17,942 bases of DNA, taken from assembly GCA_020348925.1 (NCBI GenBank), contig CP070758.1:2064775-2082716 (forward strand), written 5' to 3'. Of this stretch, positions 1 to 6,603 are shown in pieces. Numbering within the stretch: the stretch's first letter is position 1; each line of letters begins with the position of its first letter. The stretch comes from Gemmatimonadota bacterium (lineage in GTDB: Bacteria; JBHIER01; G020348925). The translations under genes were made by a program, and so were the position numbers. The notes under the pieces were generated by a model. It did no database searches, was not told the origin of the DNA, and saw only the letters and a list, made by a program, of their open reading frames with translations.

Positions 1-879
1 GATCACGGTCCCGGATCAGATGGCCCTGACCTCTATTGTGCCGGCGGTGGCACCAAGACGGTCTGGGATATTGAGTACGATGGCGGTTCGGTTACCGATG
101 GAGCCAGCTACAGTTACTATGCTATGGTGGATACTTCTGATACCCCAGGTGACTTCATACCCCACAGACTGGCTATTGGCGGTGACATGGACGGTGACGG
201 GAACAAGGACCTGGTTGTTCAGTCAGTGAACCAACCTTCTTCTGTACCTACCATGTATGTGGTGGAATGGGGTATTGAGTGTACAGGCGATATTGGCGAT
301 GTCAACGGTGACGGTGATGTCGATGTCATTGATGTGATTGGAGCAATCAACCATATTCTCGGCATTACTCCCCTTGATGCCTGTGGGTTCTTGAGAGCCG
401 ATTGCAACCAAGATGGTGAAATCAATGTTTTAGATGCATTGGGGATTGTAAATGTCATTTTAGGTCTCGGAACGTGCCCACCGACAGGACAGGCAAAGAT
501 CTCTCCTGATGCCATTACATACGTGAAATCACTGAGATCTTATTTTACTCCGGAAGATTTTTCTCGACTGATGGAACTGATCAAAGAAGCTCAGCTCCCA
601 GTCGAGTACGGCCTGTCTCAAAACTATCCCAATCCATTTAACCCGGAGACTTCCATCGAGTTCGCTCTACCTCAAACAATTAGAACGAAGGTGAGCGTGT
701 ACAACGTATTGGGTCAGGAGGTCAAAGTTTTGTTGGATTCCGAAATGGAGGGTGGTTACCACACAGTAAGATGGGATGGAACGAACAGTTTTGGTAATGA
801 AGTTTCAGGTGGCATGTACTTTTATCGGTTGCAGGCTGGGGATTACTCCAGTACCAAGAGAATGCTTCTGTTGAAATAG
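1..879 (+). CDS. Secreted FG-GAP / dockerin / T9SS sorting-domain protein, 3' part only
   Basis: The reading frame is open at the left edge, so the N-terminus and signal peptide are missing; 292 codons are visible. Around visible residues 60-70 there is an FG-GAP-like calcium loop (GGDMDGDGNKD). Two type I dockerin-like repeats follow at about 98-121 (DVNGDGDVDVIDV start) and 132-155 (ADCNQDGEINVLD start), each an Asp-rich EF-hand loop followed by a helix. The last ~90 residues are a classic T9SS type A sorting domain: NYPNPFNPETSIEF, then VYNVLGQEV, then GMYFYRLQAGD and a basic last residue (Lys). The protein is therefore probably exported to the periplasm and then across the outer membrane, with its CTD as the signal. 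The missing N-terminal part would carry the main activity, which cannot be guessed. ATG 124 is internal and should not be taken as the start. A strong hairpin terminator follows, so the gene is probably not cotranscribed with the next one. Confidence 0.88.
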   Translation, partial: DHGPGSDGPDLYCAGGGTKTVWDIEYDGGSVTDGASYSYYAMVDTSDTPGDFIPHRLAIGGDMDGDGNKDLVVQSVNQPSSVPTMYVVEWGIECTGDIGDVNGDGDVDVIDVIGAINHILGITPLDACGFLRADCNQDGEINVLDALGIVNVILGLGTCPPTGQAKISPDAITYVKSLRSYFTPEDFSRLMELIKEAQLPVEYGLSQNYPNPFNPETSIEFALPQTIRTKVSVYNVLGQEVKVLLDSEMEGGYHTVRWDGTNSFGNEVSGGMYFYRLQAGDYSSTKRMLLLK

Positions 880-895
880 AGCCGGCAGGGAAATG

Positions 896-933
896 ACGGG
901 TGGAGGCCACTGTGCCTCCACCCGTTTCCTTTG
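896..933 (+). terminator. Rho-independent terminator after the dockerin/T9SS gene
   Basis: A perfect 12-bp inverted repeat (ACGGGTGGAGGC at 896-907 and its complement at 914-925) encloses a 6-base loop, CACTGT. A pyrimidine-rich tail (TTTCCTTTGT) follows. It lies 17 bases after the stop codon. The tail is not a pure T run, but stem length and GC content make termination likely. It separates the first gene from the receptor operon. Confidence 0.8.
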
Positions 934-938
934 TCCGG

Positions 939-970
939 ATTCAATTGTGGTTTGCTTTCCATTCAATTGT
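939..970 (+). repeat. Direct repeat ATTCAATTGT x2 upstream of the receptor gene; possible operator
   Basis: The 10-mer ATTCAATTGT occurs at 939-948 and again at 961-970. The start-to-start distance of 22 bases is about two helical turns, so both copies would face the same side of the DNA. Each copy holds the palindrome CAATTG. The pair lies between the upstream terminator and the receptor's ribosome binding site, where a promoter must be. A weak promoter match overlaps it: TTGCTT at 952-957, a 16-base spacer, then TACATT at 974-979. A regulator site is an inference; chance repetition in AT-rich DNA is possible. Confidence 0.35.
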
Positions 971-992
971 TATTACATTCTTCCACCACGTG

Positions 993-1002
993 AAAGGAGG
1001 TG
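993..1002 (+). promoter_or_regulatory. Full-length Shine-Dalgarno sequence overlapping the receptor start
   Basis: AAAGGAGGTG is an extended match to the 16S rRNA 3' end. It sits unusually close to the only possible start codons. GTG 1000 lies inside it, TTG 1003 is two bases past GGAGG, and an in-frame stop (TGA 991-993) precedes it. No ATG, GTG or TTG lies at the normal 5-9 base spacing in this frame. Confidence 0.7.
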
Positions 1003-3702
1003 TTGAGCGTTAAAAACAGATACCCCTTCGTTGCTTGTGTCCTTGTGACCACAGTGTTCCTCTTGTCCGGGAACACTCCTCTGTGGGCAGGAACGACGGG
1101 AAAAATTTCCGGCAGGATCACCGATACCAAGACCGGGGAACCACTTCCTGGGACCAATGTGATCATCGAGGGCACGACGCTCGGTGCTGCTACGGATTTG
1201 GAAGGATATTATGTGATCTTGAATGTTCCGCCGGGAATGTACACCCTCAGAGCTTCAATGATAGGTTACAGGGAAGTACGGGTTGAGGCGGTCCGGGTGT
1301 CCATTGAATTGACTACTGAGAGGAGTTTTCAACTCGACCCCACTGTTTTGGAACTTTTAGAGGCCATAACGGTTACGGCGGAAAGGACGTTGATTCAGAA
1401 AGACATAACCTCCACCCTGTCTTCCGTGAGCGCCCAGGAGATAGCCGAGTTACCGGTTGAAAGTGTTGGGGAAGTTTTGCAGCTTCAGGCCGGGTGGGTC
1501 GAGGGGCACATGCGGGGGGGAAGGGCCAGCGAAGTGGCCTATTTGATCGACGGAGTCTCGGTTACCGATCCCTTCTCCGGAAACAGGGCCATAGAAGTTG
1601 AAAATATGACCGTTCAAGAACTGCAAGTGGTGAGTGGAGCCTTTAACGCAGAATATGGGCAGGCCATGTCAGCGATCGTGAACATGGTGACCAAAGAGGG
1701 AAATAATACACTGAGCGGTACTTTTTCGATGTACGCCGGGGATTATCTGAGCCAGCGCAGTCAACTCTTATATAATAGTAACGAAAATGCGTATGGGAAT
1801 GAACATCTGCTTTCCAATGTGGAGCCAACGAATACCATCGATCTCCAGGCCAGCGCCAACGGGCCAGTGCCGGTTCTGAAAAACAAGCTCTTTTTCTTTA
1901 CATCAGCCAGGTATGAAAACAACGAGGGGTTTTTGTACGGTCGCAGAGTCTACAACATTTCGGATAATCCTTTAGACAGCCTCTATACCGGACCGGGCGG
2001 CGATAATGCTTTTGTCTCTATGAATCCCAGTGAAAGATTATCCCTCCAGGGAAAACTCACTTTCAAAATCGGTCCCAGTATCAAACTGAACGTAAGTTCA
2101 TTGTGGGAAAAGAGTGATTATCGGGAATACAACCATGCCTTTCGATACAATCCGGACGGTGATTACGGTCGCTTCGAATGGAGCTATGCAAACGGCTTCA
2201 CGCTGACCCACACCCTCAACCCCAAAACATTCTATACGGCCAGCCTGTCCAATTTTTTCTATGATTACAAATATTATGTGTTTGAAGATCCATACGATCC
2301 CCGGTATGTCGATCCCGACCTCTTGAAAAATATGTCGGCCGGTTTCCAAACCGGCGGGACAGAGATGTGGCATTTTAACAGAAATACCAACACGCTGATC
2401 GGTAAGTTCGACATCACCAATCAGATGACGAGAACACATCAACTGAAAACGGGATGTGAGCTGAGACGACACAAACTCTTCCTTCACGAGTTTAAAATTC
2501 GTGAAAAGAGAGACGAGGCCGGAATCAAGATTGAACCTTTCCAGCCGGACGTTCCACCCATCACCTCCCCATACAACAACCGGTATACCCACCACCCGAT
2601 AGAAGCCGCCATATATGTTCAGGACAAAATGGAATTTGAGGACATGATTGTCAACGCCGGTCTGCGGTACGACTATTTCGACTCCAGGGGAATTGTTCCG
2701 TTGGATCTTCGGGACCCGAACAATTCATACATGCAGAGGGAGGTCTGGTACAAGAAGGCCACACCCAAACATCAACTCAGCCCCCGCATCGGTATCGCCT
2801 ATCCCATCACTGATGAGGGAGTGATTCATCTCTCCTACGGCCATTTCTTTCAGATTCCTACCTTTGAAAATCTTTACACCGATCCCGAGTTTGAGGTGGA
2901 AATTGGAGGGCTACGAACCAGAATGGGGTACGCAGATCTGAAACCTCAAAAGACAGTTATCTACGAGATTGGTTTGCAGCAGCAGTTATCTGAAAATGTG
3001 GCCATGGATGTAACGGGCTACTATAAAGACATCAGAAACCTGCTGGGCACGGAGATCCACGAACTCTACATCATGGGTGATAGATACGCTCGGTATGTAA
3101 ATCGAGACTACGGAAATGTCCGGGGAGTTACTTTTTCTCTGACGCGGAGGCAAGCCGGCTACCTGTCCGCTTCCATAGATTATACATACCAGGTTGCTGA
3201 GGGGAACGCCTCCGATCCTGACGCCGTCTTCTGGGACAACCAGAGCGAGCCCCCGCAGGAAAGCGAAAAACAGGTCGTTCCCTTAGATTGGGATCAGACC
3301 CATACCCTCAATTTCACCGTGACCTTAAGCGAGGCTGGAAACTGGGGCGTAAGCCTCCTGGGACGCATGGGGAGTGGTCTTCCGTACACCCCGGCATACA
3401 ACTACCAGCGTACCGGCTTTGAGAACAGTGAGCGTAAGCCGTCTCAATATGAGTTGGACCTGAAGGCTCATAAGGACTTTATGATTGGAAGGTTGAGGTA
3501 TTCTATCTTCTTGAAAGTCTACAACCTTTTCGACAGAAAAAATGAGAATGATGTGTACGGCGACACAGGCCGAGCCGGCTACACGCTGACTCAACACTCA
3601 GGGACAGTGTACGGTCCCCTCACTTATGACGATTTCTATACTCGATCAGATTTTTATTCCAGACCGAGGCATGTGAGAGCGGGAGTAACCCTGGGGTTCT
3701 GA
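1000..3702 (+). CDS. TonB-dependent outer-membrane receptor with N-terminal carboxypeptidase-regulatory-like domain
   Basis: This 900-residue protein has a signal peptide (hydrophobic stretch ~9-23, likely cleavage after LWA at ~30). A carboxypeptidase-regulatory-like beta sandwich follows (~34-110; GRITDTKTGEPLPGTNV, then TDLEGYYVILNVPPG). Next come a TonB-box-like ITVTAE (123-128), a plug domain (~130-240; MRGGRASEVAYLIDGV, then GAFNAEYGQAMSAIVNMVTK) and a ~650-residue beta barrel ending in Phe, as outer-membrane proteins usually do. It would move a ligand across the outer membrane using TonB-ExbB-ExbD energy; the ligand is unknown. No SusD-type partner is present, so calling it SusC would be wrong. 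It heads a co-oriented unit with the two secreted paralogues and the PorV-like barrel; the gap to the next gene is 32 bases. The exact start is uncertain, because the only in-frame candidates (GTG 1000, TTG 1003) lie on or next to the Shine-Dalgarno sequence. Confidence 0.93.
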   Translation: MLSVKNRYPFVACVLVTTVFLLSGNTPLWAGTTGKISGRITDTKTGEPLPGTNVIIEGTTLGAATDLEGYYVILNVPPGMYTLRASMIGYREVRVEAVRVSIELTTERSFQLDPTVLELLEAITVTAERTLIQKDITSTLSSVSAQEIAELPVESVGEVLQLQAGWVEGHMRGGRASEVAYLIDGVSVTDPFSGNRAIEVENMTVQELQVVSGAFNAEYGQAMSAIVNMVTKEGNNTLSGTFSMYAGDYLSQRSQLLYNSNENAYGNEHLLSNVEPTNTIDLQASANGPVPVLKNKLFFFTSARYENNEGFLYGRRVYNISDNPLDSLYTGPGGDNAFVSMNPSERLSLQGKLTFKIGPSIKLNVSSLWEKSDYREYNHAFRYNPDGDYGRFEWSYANGFTLTHTLNPKTFYTASLSNFFYDYKYYVFEDPYDPRYVDPDLLKNMSAGFQTGGTEMWHFNRNTNTLIGKFDITNQMTRTHQLKTGCELRRHKLFLHEFKIREKRDEAGIKIEPFQPDVPPITSPYNNRYTHHPIEAAIYVQDKMEFEDMIVNAGLRYDYFDSRGIVPLDLRDPNNSYMQREVWYKKATPKHQLSPRIGIAYPITDEGVIHLSYGHFFQIPTFENLYTDPEFEVEIGGLRTRMGYADLKPQKTVIYEIGLQQQLSENVAMDVTGYYKDIRNLLGTEIHELYIMGDRYARYVNRDYGNVRGVTFSLTRRQAGYLSASIDYTYQVAEGNASDPDAVFWDNQSEPPQESEKQVVPLDWDQTHTLNFTVTLSEAGNWGVSLLGRMGSGLPYTPAYNYQRTGFENSERKPSQYELDLKAHKDFMIGRLRYSIFLKVYNLFDRKNENDVYGDTGRAGYTLTQHSGTVYGPLTYDDFYTRSDFYSRPRHVRAGVTLGF

Positions 3703-3734
3703 AAAGAAGTGTTCCATGAAGGTTTGGAGAGTAT

Positions 3735-6536
3735 ATGTTGAACGGTAAGAGATCAAATGCAGTAGTATTCCTGACTTTTGTTGTGCTCTTGTTGACGACT
3801 CATCTTTCCGTCTCTCAGGAGAGGGAAGTTCCGGCAGATATAGAAATCACAGGAGAACGACGATTCAGAAAGATGGGGATTCACAATGCCAATCGGGTGC
3901 GAACGATGTTCCGCAATCAGGGTGAGGTGGGAGAGTGGAAGCACCCTCTTTCGGGGGAATGGCCCAAGGGAACGGGGCATACCTATCTGGATGGCAACGC
4001 TCTTCTGGTGGCTGCGGCGGTGATGGATGTTCACGGCAATCGTATCCATCCCCTGGAAGCCGCCTATCGGGAGTGCATGCGGCCGGGGGACTGCCACAAT
4101 CCGGCAGAGCGCGATTACGGCTGGGAGCCCCTTCCGGGGTACGCCTATCCGGATCAGGATTATATCGCCATGAGCGATCAAACGGATACCTGGCCGGTCG
4201 TGTGGCCGGATAAACCGGAGTGGGCCGGCTCCTGGAACGGGTACTTCGGCAGGGGTATCATGAATGCGGATCAGGAGAGCTACTTTGTCATGGACGACGA
4301 TGCCGATGAGGGATTCGATTTCTACCCCGATGCCACCAACCCCTCTCGGCGCGGTCTGGGATTGAGAGTTGCAGTGCGTGGGTTTCAATGGGTTCACGTT
4401 TTGGCTCAAGATGTCATCTTCTGGCATTACGAGATCACCAATGTAGGTACCACCGATTACGACAGTGTGTTCTTTGGCATGTATTTCGATACGGGCATCG
4501 GTGGCGAAGGTGACTCCTGGGATGATGACTCATACTTTGACAAACGGGCGGACATCACCTACGTCTCGGATCACGATAACAAAAGTGTGAATTGGCCGGG
4601 CATACCTGGATTAGTAGGATATGCCTACCTGGAGAGTCCAGGAAATCCATGGGACGGGATTGACAACGATGACGATGGGCTCATCGATGAACGGAGGGAT
4701 AGTGGACCGGGCGTCTGGCTGGATACCTATCCTTATGGAGTTGATGATGTCGACAATTTCAGAACGTTCTACGGCAGAGAACCGAAACCCCATTGGTCGG
4801 GTGACGAGAATCAGAATTGGGACCCGTACGAAGATGTGGACGGAGATGGAGTCTGGGATCCTGATGAACCCTTGAACGATGATGTCGGGGCCGATGGGGC
4901 CGGACCGCTGGATGCCGATTATCCCGGCCCGGATGAGGGTGAGGGTGACGGCATACCCACCCTCGGCGAACCCGATTTCGACAAGACCGATAAGGACGAG
5001 TCCGATCAGATCGGACTCACGGGCGTGAACGTCAGAAGAACCCATTACACCGATCTTTACGAGTACGAAGAAATCTGGGACATATTCACCTGTAATTTCA
5101 ATTCGGCCTCGTCGGAAAATTGCACCTCGACACCGGATAACTGTTTCAATGACTGCACCGAGAACGACGATACGAGCATCTACTATGCCTCCGGGCCCTT
5201 TCCCCTGACCGGACGAAAGGGGGGGGAGTTGGTGGGGCAGACGGAGCGTTTTTCCATGGCCCTGATTTTTGGTGACGATGAAGCGGATATCCTGAGAAAG
5301 AAAGCCACCGTTCAGGCCATCTATAATGCCAACTACAATTTCTCAAAACCGCCGGACAAACCCACAGTGACGGCCGTTCCTGGAAATGGCACAGTTACGT
5401 TGTACTGGGATGACAGGGCCGAACAGTCCTACGATAAGTTTCTGCAGCGGCAGGACTTTGAGGGCTACATGATCTATCGCAGCACCGAATATGCTTTCAA
5501 TGAGACCTTTATTATTACCGACTCTCAGGGGCATAAAAAATTTAATAAGCCTCTGGCCCAGTTTGACGTGAAGAATGGCGTAGAGGGGTTCCATTCGACG
5601 GATGTGGATGGGATTAAATTCTATCTGGGTGATGATACGGGCCTGGTTCACGCCTGGACGGATACGACCGTTCAAAACGGGCAGACCTATTATTACGCCG
5701 TCGTCTCGTACGATCAAGGAGATACTCTTTTAGGTGGGGGTGAGGGATTGGCTCCGACTCCCTGTGCAGCCATCGTCGATAAGGATGTGTCCGGCAACCT
5801 TCGTTTCGATGTGAACACCGTGGCGGTCACGCCAAACGCTCCGGCGGCAGGCTACGTCCCCCCTGCCATTGAGGGGGACATTGTCCATCTTGAGGGAGAG
5901 GGAACAGGCTTTATTGAAGTGGAGATCGTGGATCCGAGATTGGTCAGAGATGAAGGCTTCTATGAGATAGCCTTCAAGGACGACGATTTCCAGGTTCTGA
6001 GTTATTCGGTCCGTGATCTCACCCTCTCTCCCGCCGATACCCTGATCCCGGACTGCCGAAGTGTGGGACCGGGTGAGGAGGGACCATTGTTCCACGGCAT
6101 GAGGATCTTTGTCTTCAACGATACCACTTCGGAGGGGGTACCCTTCGGGACGGGCGATCTCTTCCAGTTCAGAACGAAGGGGGCTCGGATCGACCAGACT
6201 CAGGCCAAACACGATATGGACAAGATCGCCGTTGTTCCGAACCCTTACGTGGCCGCAGCATCATGGGAATCCTACACCCTTGCTTCCCTCAATTTGGGTC
6301 GCGGTGAAAGAAAGGTCTACTTCATCCATTTACCCTCGCGGGCCACCATCCGTATTTACTCTATCAGTGGACACTTGGTTGATACCATAGAGCACGAGGG
6401 GACCATGGACGATGGATCAGAACCCTGGGATCTGGTCTCCCAGGATGGTATGGACATCGCCTACGGAGTCTACATCTATCACGTGGATGCGCCAGGGATT
6501 GGGCAAAAGATAGGGAAATTTGCGGTGATTAAGTGA
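3735..6536 (+). CDS. Large secreted multidomain protein with T9SS-like C-terminal domain (FCB receptor-linked family, function unknown)
   Basis: This 933-residue protein starts at ATG 3735, with GGAG five bases upstream. It has a signal peptide (hydrophobic ~9-26, cleavage near SVS/QE). The N-terminal ~530 residues match no enzyme I recognise; they are rich in Trp, Tyr and Asp. They hold thrombospondin/dockerin-like calcium loops (GIDNDDDGLIDE at 308-319, DVDGDGVWDPDE at 367-378), a further acidic stretch to ~429, and a four-Cys cluster (453, 463, 470, 474). A fibronectin-III-like module spans ~541-662 (KPTVTAVPGNGTVTLYWDD to TYYYAVVSYDQGD). The tail (~828-933) begins VVPNPYVAAASWE and ends GKFAVIK, a variant of the T9SS type A CTD lacking the NYPNPFNP form. 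Export by T9SS to the surface is inferred. The position just after the receptor suggests a surface partner, perhaps in place of SusD, but no binding site is visible. The C-terminal half is repeated in the next gene. Confidence 0.85.
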   Translation: MLNGKRSNAVVFLTFVVLLLTTHLSVSQEREVPADIEITGERRFRKMGIHNANRVRTMFRNQGEVGEWKHPLSGEWPKGTGHTYLDGNALLVAAAVMDVHGNRIHPLEAAYRECMRPGDCHNPAERDYGWEPLPGYAYPDQDYIAMSDQTDTWPVVWPDKPEWAGSWNGYFGRGIMNADQESYFVMDDDADEGFDFYPDATNPSRRGLGLRVAVRGFQWVHVLAQDVIFWHYEITNVGTTDYDSVFFGMYFDTGIGGEGDSWDDDSYFDKRADITYVSDHDNKSVNWPGIPGLVGYAYLESPGNPWDGIDNDDDGLIDERRDSGPGVWLDTYPYGVDDVDNFRTFYGREPKPHWSGDENQNWDPYEDVDGDGVWDPDEPLNDDVGADGAGPLDADYPGPDEGEGDGIPTLGEPDFDKTDKDESDQIGLTGVNVRRTHYTDLYEYEEIWDIFTCNFNSASSENCTSTPDNCFNDCTENDDTSIYYASGPFPLTGRKGGELVGQTERFSMALIFGDDEADILRKKATVQAIYNANYNFSKPPDKPTVTAVPGNGTVTLYWDDRAEQSYDKFLQRQDFEGYMIYRSTEYAFNETFIITDSQGHKKFNKPLAQFDVKNGVEGFHSTDVDGIKFYLGDDTGLVHAWTDTTVQNGQTYYYAVVSYDQGDTLLGGGEGLAPTPCAAIVDKDVSGNLRFDVNTVAVTPNAPAAGYVPPAIEGDIVHLEGEGTGFIEVEIVDPRLVRDEGFYEIAFKDDDFQVLSYSVRDLTLSPADTLIPDCRSVGPGEEGPLFHGMRIFVFNDTTSEGVPFGTGDLFQFRTKGARIDQTQAKHDMDKIAVVPNPYVAAASWESYTLASLNLGRGERKVYFIHLPSRATIRIYSISGHLVDTIEHEGTMDDGSEPWDLVSQDGMDIAYGVYIYHVDAPGIGQKIGKFAVIK

Positions 6537-6572
6537 AACAGTTCGACATGGGAAGTGCATCTTATGAATGTG

Positions 6573-6596
6573 CCCGTTCGCGGGTTTATTATTTTT
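6573..6596 (+). terminator. Short UUCG-loop hairpin with T-rich tail between the two paralogues (weak terminator or processing site)
   Basis: CCCG (6573-6576), a TTCG loop and CGGG (6581-6584) are followed by TTTATTATTTTT. The 4-bp stem, five with a G-T pair, is short for a terminator, but the tetraloop and T-rich tail are typical. It may reduce read-through to the distal genes. It lies inside the 5' extension of the longest frame for the next gene and argues for the later start at 6604. Confidence 0.4.
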
Positions 6597-6603
6597 GAGT
6601 GAA

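Noticed and set aside
1000-3702. SusC naming of the TonB receptor
   Set aside because: There is no SusD gene adjacent and the substrate is unknown, so a general TonB-dependent receptor call is safer.
3753-4427. Long open frame on the minus strand (224 codons) opposite the large secreted protein
   Set aside because: It is a shadow of the plus-strand gene: no ribosome binding site, Ile/Arg/Pro-rich product reflecting antisense of Asp/Gly codons, and the plus frame has clear signal peptide and domains.
6568-6603. Upstream ATG giving 12 extra residues on the short paralogue
   Set aside because: The extension covers a TTCG hairpin with T-rich tail and places unsuitable residues before a signal peptide that starts well at ATG 6604.
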